DNA of 64,000 nucleotides from Gaiellasilicea sp963763755. GTDB lineage: Bacteria; Actinomycetota; Thermoleophilia; Gaiellales; Gaiellaceae. Location of the stretch: the NCBI GenBank assembly GCA_963763755.1, contig CAVXQE010000013.1, positions 1 through 64,000 of the forward strand, read 5' to 3'. Below the pieces are notes generated by a model that ran no database searches, was not told the DNA's origin, and worked only from the letters and a program-made list of their open reading frames with translations. How positions within the stretch are numbered: position 1 is the first letter of the stretch; every line of letters begins with the position of its first letter. The translations under genes and the position numbers were made by a program. This document shows positions 31,551-40,153 of this stretch, piece after piece.

Positions 31551-32704
31551 TCAGGATCCCATGACCCTCAGGCCGGCGTGCAATTCGGTCGCGGGCTCTT
31601 CGTAGCCGCCGCGTTCGAGCAGGCCTTCGAGCTGGTCGGGGCGGCTCGAGCAGCCAAGCGCGATCTCCCGCGTGACCACGCGGCTGAGGACGAGCTTCGC
31701 GAGCGACTGCTCCATCGTGATCATGCCGCGGGAGGTGGCGGTCTGCATGATCGTGTAGATCTGCTCGACCTTGCCCTGGCGGATCAGGTTCCTGGTCGCG
31801 TCGTCGGGCAGCAGGATCTCCAGCGCGGCGATCCTGCCGCTCACCGTCGGCCGTCGGCAGCAGCGCCTGCGTGACGATCCCCTGCAGCGAGCCGGCGAGC
31901 ATGATCCGAACCTGCTCCTGCTGCTCGGCGGGGAAGACGTCGATGATCCGGTCGACCGTGCCCGGGGCGCTCTGCGTGTGCAGGGTGCCGAGGACGAGGT
32001 GACCGGTCTCGGCTGCGGTCAGCGCCGTGCCGATGGTCTCCAGGTCGCGCATCTCGCCGACCAGGATCACGTCGGGGTCCTGACGGAGGGCGGCGCGGAG
32101 CGCCTCGCCGAAGCTCGTCGCGTCGACGCCGATCTCGCGCTGGTTGACGATGCAGCGCTTGTGGCGGTGGACGAACTCGATCGGATCCTCGATCGTGAGG
32201 ATGTGGTCGGTGCGGTTGCGATTGACCTCGTCGATCATCGCGGCGAGCGTCGTCGACTTACCGGAGCCCGTGGGGCCGGTGACGAGAACGAGGCCGCGCG
32301 GCAGCATCGCGAGCTCTGCGAGCGAAGCGGGAAGATTGAGCTCCTCGAGTGTCTTGAGCTCCTCGGGGATGACGCGGAACGCGGCCGCGATGCGCTTCGC
32401 GCTGGAAGTAGACGTTGACGCGGAAGCGGGCGAGCCCCGGAATGGCGTACGAGGTGTCGATCTGCCGCTTGATCTCGAGCTGCTTCTGCTGCCCGGTCGA
32501 GAGGACGCGGTAGAGCAGCTCCTGGGTGACGTCGGGCGTCAAGACCGGCGCGCCGTCGAGGCGCGCAAGCTCGCCACGCACCCGTATCGCCGGCGCCGAG
32601 CCGACGGTGAGGTGGAGGTCTGAGGCGCCGAGCGCGACCATCGCTTCGAGCAGGTCGTCGATCGAGCGCACCGCAGGAGAGACAAGGGGGGTGATGCCGT
32701 TCAC
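31551..32704 (-). CDS. pilT: pilus retraction ATPase PilT (first copy), two apparent frameshifts
   Basis: Encodes about 384 residues of a PilT hexameric ATPase. I chose GTG 32704 (NGITPLVSPAVRSIDDLLEA) because the upstream GTG at 32722 overlaps the -10 of the promoter. The N-domain has GASDLHLTVGSAPAIRVRGE. Walker A is VTGPTGSGKSTTLAAM, the Asp box is TIEDPIEF, Walker B is VILVGEMRDLETI and the His box is LGTLHTQSAPGTVDR. Frames shift near 32395 and 31850, with the sequence continuing as RIAALEILLPDDATRNLIRQ. It heads the pilT1-MNOP-V-C run. Confidence 0.88.
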
Positions 32705-32712
32705 GCAGTGGA

Positions 32713-32740
32713 CTATCGGCACGGCCCCTGGGTAACTTGA
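32713..32740 (-). promoter_or_regulatory. sigma-28-type promoter of the pilT1-MNO operon
   Basis: TCAAGTTA (32740-32733), 12 bases, GCCGATAG (32720-32713), eight bases, then GTG 32704. It is the closest match in the island to the FliA/WhiG consensus at both boxes together. Confidence 0.78.
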
Positions 32741-32934
32741 GTGAGGTATCGGTAGCCTCGCGCGCGGGCGCGTTCCTCTTCCTCAGGGCCGCCGATTTGT
32801 CGCTCCAACTCACTCACCGTGGGGGATGCCGCGGGTGAGTGTTCCCCCATTCGAGGGGTTCACGGGCGGGGTGCCCAGGCCGATGTCCGGTCAGCTACGC
32901 AATACAGACCGTCCCCTCGGAAGGAGACACCCCA
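32741..32934 (+). promoter_or_regulatory. leader and upstream region of the major pilin gene
   Basis: This 194-base stretch separates the divergent pilT1 promoter from pilA. It contains GCCGATGT at 32879-32886 and GCCGATTT at 32791-32798, partial sigma-28 -10 matches, but neither has a good -35 (TTCACGGG lies 12 bases before the first). A 7-bp stem TGGGGGA/TCCCCCA spans 32820-32849. AAGGAG lies nine bases before GTG 32935. The true promoter of pilA is not settled by sequence. Confidence 0.45.
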
Positions 32935-33336
32935 GTGCTTACAGTTATTCGCAAGCGTCTCGATGCGAAGAGCGAGAAGGGCTTCACCCTGATCGAGCTT
33001 CTCGTCGTGATCATCATCATCGGCATCCTGCTGGCAATCGCAGTGCCGTCGTACCTCGGCTTCAAGACGCGCGCCAACGATGCCGCCGCCAAGGCGAACC
33101 TTCGGGCCGCGATCCCGTCAGCGGAGGCCTACTTCGCCGACAACGCGACGTACGCTCACGATGACGACCGGCGCGCCTGCTCGCCATCGACTCCGGCCTC
33201 TCGCCGAGCCTCACGATCCCGGCCGGCGCGTGGCTCACCGCCACCTCGTACTGCCTCCAGGAGACGCAGGGCGGTCAGGTCTGGCACGTCGACGCGTCCG
33301 ACCCCGGGCACGTACCTCGCCGGAGCCTGCGCGTAA
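32935..33336 (+). CDS. pilA: major type IV pilin, about three apparent frameshifts
   Basis: Encodes a pilin of about 130 residues. GTG 32935 follows AAGGAG. The short leader ends KSEKG before FTLIELLVVIIIIGILLAIA, so PilD should cleave after Gly and Glu5 is present. After ANLRAAIPSAEAYFADNATY the frame changes near 33155, 33175 and 33300. The adjoining frames give LLAIDSGLSPSLTIPAGAWL, TATSYCLQETQGGQVWHVDA and GTYLAGACA, with the two Cys of a C-terminal disulfide loop. The pilin should be the main fibre subunit. Confidence 0.88.
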   Translation: MLTVIRKRLDAKSEKGFTLIELLVVIIIIGILLAIAVPSYLGFKTRANDAAAKANLRAAIPSAEAYFADNATYAHDDDRRACSPSTPASRRASRSRPARGSPPPRTASRRRRAVRSGTSTRPTPGTYLAGACA

Positions 33337-33365
33337 GCAGCACCGGCGACCAGGACGGCTTGATG

Positions 33366-33399
33366 GAGAGGGCGCGGGAGACCGCGCCCTCTCTCTTTT
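33366..33399 (+). terminator. rho-independent terminator of pilA
   Basis: GAGAGGGCGCGG, a GAGA loop and the exact complement form a 12-bp stem followed by TCTTTT. It lies 29 bases after the pilA stop and just before the next promoter, so strong pilin transcription is insulated from the downstream gene. Confidence 0.88.
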
Positions 33400-33403
33400 C
33401 CCT

Positions 33404-33430
33404 TCAAGTCGCACCCGCAAATGCCGATAG
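33404..33430 (+). promoter_or_regulatory. sigma-28-type promoter of the gene after pilA
   Basis: TCAAGTCG (33404-33411), 11 bases, GCCGATAG (33423-33430), eight bases, then ATG 33439. The apparent upstream start ATG 33421 would be inside the -10, which argues for ATG 33439. Confidence 0.7.
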
Positions 33431-33438
33431 AGAAACAG

Positions 33439-34095
33439 ATGGAGAAGCTCAGCCCCCAGGTCCGAGTCTTTGCGCTCGTCGCGGCGCTCGCCGCCGTCGG
33501 CGGCCTGCTGTTCGTCTTCATGGCCGGGCGCGGCGCGGTCGCCGAACCGGAGCTCGCGGCACCGCCTGCAGCCGCGGTGGTCGCGAAGAAGCCGACGGCC
33601 CCGGCGGTGCACAAGGCCGCGGCCCCGAAGGCCAAAGTTCAGGCGGCCAAGGTTCAGGCAGCAAAAGTTCAGGCAGCGAAAGTCCAGGCTGCGAAAGTCC
33701 AGGCTGCGAAGCTCAAGGCGTCGAAGGCCCAGACGCCGCCCAAGGCAGCTCCGAAGAAAGTCGTTCCCAAGGTTCCGGCGACCGGCTTCCCCCTCGCGGT
33801 CGACAGAGCGCTTGCCAAGCACAAGGTCGTCGTCGTCTCCCTCGTCGTTCCGGGCTCGCATGTGGACGAGCTGGCAGCCGGCGAGGCGAAGGCAGGAGCG
33901 AAGCTCGGCGGCGCCGGCTATCTCGCGCTGAACGTCCTGAACGAGCGCGTCGCCCATGCGGTGCTCGCCAAGCTCGAAGGCGTCAAGGAGCCCAGCCTGC
34001 TCGTTCTCAAGCGGTCGGGTGAGGTCGTGCTCGCGCTCGAAGGCTTCGTCGACCGCGAGACGGTCGCTCAGGCCGCCGCGAACGCCGCCCCGTGA
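33439..34095 (+). CDS. membrane-anchored thioredoxin-fold protein with Ala/Lys repeat linker
   Basis: Encodes about 218 residues. The N-terminal span (VFALVAALAAVGGLLFVFMA) is followed by a Lys/Ala/Pro-rich linker with five tandem AKVQA units, then a domain of about 105 residues (HKVVVVSLVVPGSHVDELAA, EPSLLVLKRSGEVVLALEGF) that resembles a thioredoxin fold without the CxxC active site. It should sit outside the membrane on a stalk. Its place between pilA and pilB, and its sigma-28-type promoter, tie it to the pilus. Function unknown. Confidence 0.7.
   Translation: MEKLSPQVRVFALVAALAAVGGLLFVFMAGRGAVAEPELAAPPAAAVVAKKPTAPAVHKAAAPKAKVQAAKVQAAKVQAAKVQAAKVQAAKLKASKAQTPPKAAPKKVVPKVPATGFPLAVDRALAKHKVVVVSLVVPGSHVDELAAGEAKAGAKLGGAGYLALNVLNERVAHAVLAKLEGVKEPSLLVLKRSGEVVLALEGFVDRETVAQAAANAAP
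33631..33720 (+). repeat. 15-bp tandem repeats encoding AKVQA
   Basis: Five tandem 15-bp units (33631-33705, GCnAAAGTnCAGGCn) plus a degenerate sixth encode a regular Ala-Lys-Val-Gln-Ala helix or stalk. Copy number is likely variable between strains. Confidence 0.85.
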
Positions 34096-34355
34096 GCTCG
34101 GTCGCCCAGCCCGAGCGAGAGCTCTTCGTCCGCCACGCCCGCAAGGACGGCCGCTCCGTCGCGGTGCTCCGCGCCGTCGACCACGGAGACTCCTGCATCG
34201 TCGAGGCCGAGGTCTACCCCGCCGGCAGCAGCAATCCCGGTGACGCCGTCCACCCCGGTCCGTACACGTTCGCGAACGCAGTCCAGGCAACGCAGTTCGT
34301 CACCGAAGCCGTCGAAGCGCTGATGGTTCTCGGCTGCGACGTCCAGGCCCAGTAG
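34092..34355 (+). CDS. small conserved-looking protein coupled to the thioredoxin-fold gene
   Basis: Encodes 87 residues. GTG 34092 overlaps the previous stop (GTGA), so the two are co-translated. The sequence has a beta-rich middle (RSVAVLRAVDHGDSCIVEAE) and a helical end (ATQFVTEAVEALMVLGCDVQ). No signal peptide. Probably cytoplasmic; family not recognised. Confidence 0.65.
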   Translation: MSSVAQPERELFVRHARKDGRSVAVLRAVDHGDSCIVEAEVYPAGSSNPGDAVHPGPYTFANAVQATQFVTEAVEALMVLGCDVQAQ

Positions 34356-34359
34356 CCGC

Positions 34360-34719
34360 TCACTCGCGCCGCACGAAGGCCCGACGTTCGACCAGCTTGT
34401 GTTCCTGTAACACAAGCTCCTCGGCGAGCTGAAGCTCCCGCAGCCGCTCGAGCACCAGGACGACGCTCGGAACGAGCCCCGCGGCCGACGTCGACACCGC
34501 GCCGGCCAGCACCTTGCGCGCCTCTCTGCGCAGCTCCTGTCGCCGGCGCTCGACCCGCACGATCCGACGCACGTGCTGATAACTCGGCCTCAGCAAGCCG
34601 AGCTCCGCGGCTGCGGCCCCCACTCGCCGCCACGTCTCTGCCATGGGCACATCCTCGTCGTCGAGCGCCGCGACGAGCGCAGAGAAGCGTGGATCCTTCG
34701 GCGAGAGCGCTGAGCGCAC
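34360..34719 (-). CDS. small HTH-like protein flanked by palindromes
   Basis: Encodes up to 119 residues. Residues about 25-55 (VPMAETWRRVGAAAAELGLL, then RPSYQHVRRIVRVERRR) look like a helix-turn-helix with a basic tail, a layout I recall in small uncharacterised actinobacterial proteins. The rest is helical (LRELQLAEELVLQEHKLVE). The GTG 34719 start has GGGAGG immediately against it, so the true start may lie further in. One 23-bp palindrome lies 60 bases upstream and its twin lies inside the 3' end. DNA binding is inference. Confidence 0.5.
   Translation of the reverse strand: MRSALSPKDPRFSALVAALDDEDVPMAETWRRVGAAAAELGLLRPSYQHVRRIVRVERRRQELRREARKVLAGAVSTSAAGLVPSVVLVLERLRELQLAEELVLQEHKLVERRAFVRRE
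34394..34418. repeat. palindrome copy 1 (AGCTTGTGTT-N5-AACACAAGCT)
   Basis: Perfect 10-bp arms with a five-base centre. It overlaps the C-terminal codons of the HTH-like gene and also sits 38 bases after the stop of the plus-strand gene ending at 34355. Possible operator or hairpin terminator. Confidence 0.8.
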
Positions 34720-34778
34720 CTCCCGAGCGTGCCGGGGAAGCTGTCACGCGAGTGTCGCGGGTTGGTGCTGAAAGACTC

Positions 34779-34801
34779 GCTTGTGTTACAGAAACACAAG
34801 C
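34779..34801. repeat. palindrome copy 2 (GCTTGTGTT-N5-AACACAAGC)
   Basis: Perfect 9-bp arms with a five-base centre, the same core as copy 1, 384 bp away centre to centre. It lies 60 bases upstream of the HTH-like gene and 16 bases beyond the pilB stop. Confidence 0.8.
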
Positions 34802-34817
34802 CGCCCGTTCGGGCGCG

Positions 34818-36623
34818 CTAGACGAGGACTCGGGCGAGCTCTTCGATCGACGTCAGGCCGCCGGCGACCTTCGCCAGGCCGTCGTCCCAGAGTGACCGCA
34901 TGCCCGCGTCCATTGCCGCGCGCTCGACCTCTTCGCGGCTGGCACGGGCGACGGCGAGTGCCGCGATCGACTCGGTCATCGTCAGCAGCTGGTAGATGCC
35001 GACCCGGCCCTTGTAGCCGCTCTGGTTGCAGCGCGGGCAGCCGCGCTTGCGGTAGAACGCCATCCCGTCGGAGGCGAGCGCCACGTCCGCCGCGACGCGC
35101 GACTGGATCAGCTCCTCGACCGAGGGCTGGTACATCTCGCAGCAGTGCGGGCAGAGCTTTCGCGCCAGCCGCTGCGCGATCACGCCGGTGACGGCGGCGC
35201 CCGTGAGGAAGGGCTCCACGCCCATCTCGTTCAGGCGGGTGATCGTGCTCGGGGCGTCGTTGGTGTGCAGCGTCGAGAGCACGAAGTGACCGGTGAGGGC
35301 AGCCTCGATCGAGATCTTGGCCGTCTCGCCGTCCCGGATCTCGCCGACCATCACGACATCGGGGTCCGAGCGCAGGATCGATCGAAGCGCGGAGGCGAAC
35401 GTGAGACCGGCGCGGACGTTGATCTGCACCTGGTTCACACCCGCGAGGCGGTACTCGACCGGATCCTCGACCGTGATGATGTTGACCTCCGGCCGGTTGA
35501 TGGTGGTCAGCGCCGCGTAGAGGGTCGTCGACTTACCGGAGCCGGTCGGCCCCGTGACGAGCAGTGCGCCGGTCGGCCGCGAAACGATGTCTGCGAGCCG
35601 CGCGCGCATGTCGTCTGCGAGACCGAGCTCCTCGAGCGTCGGCGCCCGCCTCGACTTGTCCAGGAGGCGCATGACGACCTTCTCGCCTTCGACGGTCGGC
35701 AAGGTCGCGACACGGATGTCGAGCATCCGGCCGGCGGCGGCGGCGTTCAGCGAGATGCGGCCGTCCTGCGGTTTCCGCCGCTCTGCGATGTCGAGCTTCG
35801 CGAGCACCTTCAAGCGCGTCGTGACGCCGGGCGCCATCCGCTTCGGGATTCGCTGCACCTCTGCGAGCACGCCGTCGACACGGAAGCGGACGACGAGGGA
35901 ATCCTCCTGCGGCTCGAAGTGGACGTCGGAGGCGCCATCCTCGGCGGCCTGGAAGATGATCGAGTTGACGAGGCGGACGAGCGGAGCGTCGGAGACTCCG
36001 TCGTCGGCCTCGAGATCGTCGGTCTCCTCCTCACCGTCCTCGTAGTCGTCCTCGGCTTCCTCCAGCACCGCCCGGGCACCGAAGGCCTCGGAGGCGCGCG
36101 CCATGCGGCGCAGCTCGGCGAGGATGTCCTCACTCGACGCGACGCCGAGCTCGAGCGGGAACTTGGTCGCGAGCCGGAGCTCGTCGATGCCGTGAAGATT
36201 TCCCGGGTCGGCGACGGCGACGCGCAGCACACCGCCCGCGAGCCCGTACGGAATCGCGACGACGCGCTCGAGCACGTGGAGCGGAATCTGCTCCGCCGCG
36301 TCTCTGGCGACGCCCGTGAGTGCCAGGTCGACGAGGGCCACCTGGTAGCGAACCGCAAGCGAGCGGGCAATCCCCTCGGGCGGGGCGACACCCTCGTCGA
36401 CGATCGCCTGCGCGAGCGAGCCGTGGCCCGCCCGGCCGCGCACGAGCGCGAGCTGGTCCGGCGCGATCAGGCCGGTTGCGGAGAGCAGATCGACGACGAG
36501 CTCGGCCATCGTGTTGATCGCGATGCCCGACCCGATACGCTGCGCGCCGGCGGCAGCAGTGTCCTTGTCGGTCGTGCCGACCGTTCGAAGTTTTGACGGA
36601 CGCTCGATGTCCATATCCCTCAT
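34818..36623 (-). CDS. pilB: pilus extension ATPase PilB
   Basis: Encodes a 601-residue PilB/GspE ATPase that powers pilin polymerisation. An N-terminal GspE domain (about 40-170) precedes an acidic linker (EEAEDDYEDGEEETDDLEAD). The ATPase core has SDVHFEPQEDSLVVRFRVDG, Walker A VTGPTGSGKSTTLYAAL, Asp box TVEDPVEYRL, Walker B VVMVGEIRDGETA and the His box STLHTNDAPSTITR. The zinc motif is CPHCCEMY and CPRCNQSGYKGR. The frame is intact. Its start is five (ATG 36623) or fourteen (ATG 36614) bases after a sigma-28-type -10. Confidence 0.97.
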   Translation of the reverse strand: MRDMDIERPSKLRTVGTTDKDTAAAGAQRIGSGIAINTMAELVVDLLSATGLIAPDQLALVRGRAGHGSLAQAIVDEGVAPPEGIARSLAVRYQVALVDLALTGVARDAAEQIPLHVLERVVAIPYGLAGGVLRVAVADPGNLHGIDELRLATKFPLELGVASSEDILAELRRMARASEAFGARAVLEEAEDDYEDGEEETDDLEADDGVSDAPLVRLVNSIIFQAAEDGASDVHFEPQEDSLVVRFRVDGVLAEVQRIPKRMAPGVTTRLKVLAKLDIAERRKPQDGRISLNAAAAGRMLDIRVATLPTVEGEKVVMRLLDKSRRAPTLEELGLADDMRARLADIVSRPTGALLVTGPTGSGKSTTLYAALTTINRPEVNIITVEDPVEYRLAGVNQVQINVRAGLTFASALRSILRSDPDVVMVGEIRDGETAKISIEAALTGHFVLSTLHTNDAPSTITRLNEMGVEPFLTGAAVTGVIAQRLARKLCPHCCEMYQPSVEELIQSRVAADVALASDGMAFYRKRGCPRCNQSGYKGRVGIYQLLTMTESIAALAVARASREEVERAAMDAGMRSLWDDGLAKVAGGLTSIEELARVLV

Positions 36624-36628
36624 TCGAG

Positions 36629-36656
36629 TTATCGGCAGGCGGGGCGGGTCACTTGA
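36629..36656 (-). promoter_or_regulatory. sigma-28-type promoter of pilB
   Basis: TCAAGTGA (36656-36649), 12 bases, then GCCGATAA (36636-36629), a full match to the FliA/WhiG -10. It lies in the 99-base gap between pilD and pilB. Confidence 0.8.
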
Positions 36657-36722
36657 CCGTCACGCCTCGTCAAGCACTTACGCGGCCGCAGAGCGTGGTG
36701 CGCGGAACTTCGAACGGGTCAT

Positions 36723-37469
36723 CTAGAAGAACGTCAGATATGCGTCGAGCAGGGCGTCGCCGAAGAACAGGGCGACGATGCCGCCGAGCGCCAGGAACGG
36801 CGCGAACGGAATCCCCATCTTGCGTGCCTTGCTGCCGTGGCGCGCGAACAGCACGATCGACGGGACGAGCGCGGCGATCATCCCGACCATCAACGCCACG
36901 GTCACGTTGCGGCCGAGCATCGCCCCGAGCAGGAGAGCGAGCTTCACGTCGCCCATGCCCATCCCCTTGGGGTAGGCGAGCGCAGCCAGGAAGAGAAACA
37001 GTGATGCGCCGAAGGCGCCGAGCGCCCACTCCGCGCTCGGGTGGAGCACGGTCTGGGCAACGAGCACGATTGCCGCCGCCGGCAGGACGACCACGTTCGG
37101 CACGATCCGGTGCGAGAGATCGGTTGCCGAGACGGTGACGAGCGTGAGGCAGAAGAAGGACGCGACGAACGCGTCGCCGCTGAAGCCGAAGACGAGGAAG
37201 CAGGCGGCGACGAGCAGCGCCGCCAGCAGCTCGACGGCCGGGTAGACCATGCCGATCGACGTGCCGCAGCCACGGCAGCGCCCGCGCAGCACGAGGTACG
37301 AGACCAGGGGCACGTTGTCGTACCACGCGAGCTCCGTGCCGCAGCTCATGCAGGCCGATCCCGGCGACACGATCGAGCGCTTCCTCGGCACGCGGGCCGC
37401 GACGACGTTCAGGAAGCTTCCGAACGCGAGCCCGGGAACGAGCGCGATTGCAGCGAGCGAGAACGACAT
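36723..37469 (-). CDS. pilD: prepilin peptidase PilD
   Basis: Encodes a 248-residue inner-membrane aspartic protease that cleaves and N-methylates prepilins. The start PGLAFGSFLNVVAARVP and the cytoplasmic zinc loop (CMSCG and CRGCG) are typical of the bifunctional form. The catalytic Asp residues lie in SATDLSHRIVPN and GMGDVKLALLLG. About seven spans are present. The frame is intact. It follows the pilX-like gene by 19 bases and should process the prepilins in this island. Confidence 0.95.
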   Translation of the reverse strand: MSFSLAAIALVPGLAFGSFLNVVAARVPRKRSIVSPGSACMSCGTELAWYDNVPLVSYLVLRGRCRGCGTSIGMVYPAVELLAALLVAACFLVFGFSGDAFVASFFCLTLVTVSATDLSHRIVPNVVVLPAAAIVLVAQTVLHPSAEWALGAFGASLFLFLAALAYPKGMGMGDVKLALLLGAMLGRNVTVALMVGMIAALVPSIVLFARHGSKARKMGIPFAPFLALGGIVALFFGDALLDAYLTFF

Positions 37470-37488
37470 GGAGGCTGCTGCGCTTCCC

Positions 37489-39575
37489 CTAGCCCGTCTG
37501 CGGGCCGAGCGTCATCGAGAACGTCGAGGTGTTGTCTGGGATTGAGGTAGACCTGGCCGTCAACGAGCGAGCCGAGCGGCGGGAACGCCGAGAACGTTGG
37601 GTAAGTACCAGTCTCGATGCCGTCGTTGATCTGGATCTGGTTACAGATCACGGGGCCGCTGAGCTTGAAGAACTCATGCACCTGGCAGTTCCCCTTCGCA
37701 TAGACGATTCCCTGGAACGCGCCCGGCTGTGCGGGGTCGTCGCCCTGGCTCGAGTTCGAGCCCTGCGTCGAGTGGTCGAACTCCGCATTCTGCTGGTACA
37801 CGACCGGCGGGCCGTTCTCGAGCACCGGCTGGTTCGTGTCCTTGTTTCCCGCGAGGATCGTGAGAAGATCGGTCGACGGATTCCACGCGGACATGGTCGC
37901 CGCGCTTGCCGCACAGTTGGTCAGGCCGCTGCCGCCCGCGCAGACGCGTTCGTCGAACTCGATGTCGTCGCTGGCGTAGATGATCGCCCGGCCCTGGTAG
38001 TGGACGATCTGGCCGTTGTCGTCGAAGCGCATGTCGCCGTCGATGTAGATCGTGCCCATGACCTTGAGCACGTGGGTCGCGTTGTTCCACGAGATCTCGC
38101 CCACGAGGACCCCGTTCTCCTTCACCTGGCACGTGTAGCTGGAGTTCATCGGCGTGATCTCGGCACGAGCCACCGATGCTGTTGTTGGGCGCGGTCGTCG
38201 AGGCCGCGTCGTTGTCGAACGTGTTCGGGAAGGTGTTACCGGGCTCGGTGCACGGGTGCTTCGGGCCTGGCTTCGCGTTCGCCCACCACCAGTCGAGATC
38301 GATCTGCGGCTTGACGAGCGGCGGCGGCGCGCCCGTGATCGTCGTCGCGTAGACGCGATGAGCGCTCGTGCAAGGAGTTCCCGCAGTCCCGGCGTTGAGC
38401 GTGCAGGTGCCGCCGATATCGGCGCGCTCGATCGGGCTCGCCGCGCTCCCGATCGCCGCGGTCGGATCGGAGGAGTAGGTGACTGTCACGCGGATGCGGT
38501 TGATCGAGGCTGTGCGCGCGGAAGTGGTCCGGTTGCCCACCTTGAACCGGACTCCGAAGTTCGAGGCGTTGATCTGGGCCGGTGTCCAGGTGGTGCCCCA
38601 GAGGTCGCTCGCACTGCCGTAGGTGACCGTTCCGTCGGTCGTCCCCCAGTCGGTCCCGCTCGCGTGGTCGGTGATCCCGCTCGTAGCGCCGGCCTTGAGC
38701 AGGATACAGGTCCTCGTCGTCGACGCTGGTGCCACTCGCCTTTCGGACGATCTCGACCTGGATCCCGCGAATGATCGCAGTGGTCGGAATGTTGGCGCCG
38801 ACGAAGAACCCGGTCAGGTCGAGGTTCCCGCTCACGACTGTTCGCCGCGATGGAGTGCGGTCGTGTAGCTCGTATCTGTCGTCGCGAGGAACGTCGTCGT
38901 TGCGTTCGTCCAGCCGGTGTTGGTGACCGTCGCCGCGGTGCGCGGGGCGCTCGCAACATCCGGCCCCTCGACGGTGAGGTTCGTCCCGACGCCGACCGTC
39001 GTCGCAGCGCCGGTCGAGTTCACGGCGACGTTGCCGCCGTTAATCAGGCACATGGGACCCCGCGAGGCCACGGCCCCGGGAATCGTGACGGTGTCGATCG
39101 TGAAGCAGGTGTTCGCGTCGTCGTGGATGAAGCGGCTCCACTCAGGCACGGTTGCCCCGGCCGCGATGCCGAGCACCGACGCCGTCCTCGAGAGCGTCTT
39201 CGTGATCGCGGCGCCGCCCGTCGGGTTCGGCATCGAGCCCTTCGCGTACAGCGTCCAGACGTTGGTCGTCGTGTTGTAGACACCCCAGAGCTTGGCCGTG
39301 CCGTTCTCCATCGTGTAGACGGTCGCGGTGGCCTCGGTGCTCGGGAACAGCGCCTGGGTGTTCGTGTTCTGGCCCGGCTTGGCCAGGATCGAGACGCCGT
39401 TGGCCATCCCGGCCTCCGCGAGCGCCTCGGCGCTGACACGGGTCTTGCCGATGTTGGCCGTCCGACCGCTCGAGCTGGTCGTCTTGATCGCGGTCACCAG
39501 GATGGCGCTCGTGATCACCATCACGAGCAGCGCGAGTGGCAGCGCGAAGCCGCTCTCGTTCCGAAACAACTTCAT
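37489..39575 (-). CDS. large PilX-like minor pilin, about four apparent frameshifts
   Basis: Encodes about 690 residues when reconstructed. The N-terminus ESGFALPLALLVMVITSAIL followed by KTTSSSGRTANIGKTRVSAE matches PilX_N; the mature position 5 is Leu rather than Glu, as in GspK-type tip subunits. A long secreted part follows in changing frames: EWSRFIHDDANTCFTIDTV, then FFVGANIPTTAIIRGIQVEI, then VRFKVGNRTTSARTASINRI, then VLKVMGTIYIDGDMRFDDNG. A shift near 37528 would give an ending SMTLGPQTG at 37489. It may cap the pilus or bind surfaces. Confidence 0.78.
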
Positions 39576-39583
39576 GTGCTCTC

Positions 39584-40153
39584 CTAGGCCCGCGTGCTGT
39601 TCCGCAGCACGAGGTCGTCTTGAAGCCTGAACCTGCGCTCAGCCTTCGTGGGGGTCAGATTGACGTCAAAGCTCACGCTGAGCTTGGCGAGGCTCGTGGT
39701 GCTCTGGGCGACGTAGGTAAACGGGCTCGGGCTGGTCAGGTAGTCCGCCACCTTCACGCCGGTGCCGCTGCAGGCGGCGCCCACATAGCGCCAGAGGCCG
39801 TAGCGGCCCGTCCCGTTCTGGACGGTGCACCAGGTGACGACCGCGCCGGCGGCGGCGGTCGGACAGGCCGTGTTGAGCGTGAGCGTGGCCCGCTGGGTCC
39901 CGGGCGGGCCTGCGGCGGTCACGCCGGAGATCGCGCAGTGCACCTCGCGGCGCAACCTCGTCAGTGCGAGCTGCCCTTCGGTCCGGGCGGCGAAGCGGTT
40001 GTTCATGTCGAGCTCGGCCCTCGACGTCGAGACGAGAAGCGTCGTGAAGCCGGCCATGATCGTCAGCAGAATCGCCATCGACGTCAGCAGCTCGGGCAGC
40101 GTGAAGCCACTCTCGTCCGCCAGGAGCATGCGCCACCGCTCGACGAGCATCAC
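39584..40153 (-). CDS. PilW-like minor prepilin
   Basis: Encodes 189 residues. The prepilin signal is DESGFTLPELLTSMAILLTI, with cleavage Gly before Phe and Glu at mature position 5. The head domain has ELDMNNRFAARTEGQLALTR and several Cys. ATG 40153 overlaps the previous stop (ATGA). It lies between the PASTA gene and the pilX-like gene, the usual company of tip-forming minor pilins. Confidence 0.85.
   Translation of the reverse strand: MMLVERWRMLLADESGFTLPELLTSMAILLTIMAGFTTLLVSTSRAELDMNNRFAARTEGQLALTRLRREVHCAISGVTAAGPPGTQRATLTLNTACPTAAAGAVVTWCTVQNGTGRYGLWRYVGAACSGTGVKVADYLTSPSPFTYVAQSTTSLAKLSVSFDVNLTPTKAERRFRLQDDLVLRNSTRA

Noticed and set aside
32705..32722. Upstream GTG start for pilT1
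   Set aside because: The codons coincide with the sigma-28-type -10 element, so they are probably not translated.
32741..32934. Cyclic-di-GMP riboswitch upstream of pilA
   Set aside because: Such riboswitches are common before pilin genes, but none of the conserved loop sequences I know are present here.
33421..33438. Upstream ATG start for the thioredoxin-fold gene
   Set aside because: The ATG overlaps the -10 GCCGATAG; ATG 33439 fits the spacing seen in the other pilus promoters.
38405..38430. GCCGATAT within the pilX-like gene as another sigma-28 site
   Set aside because: It is inside coding sequence and has no TAAA/TCAAG-type box at the right distance.
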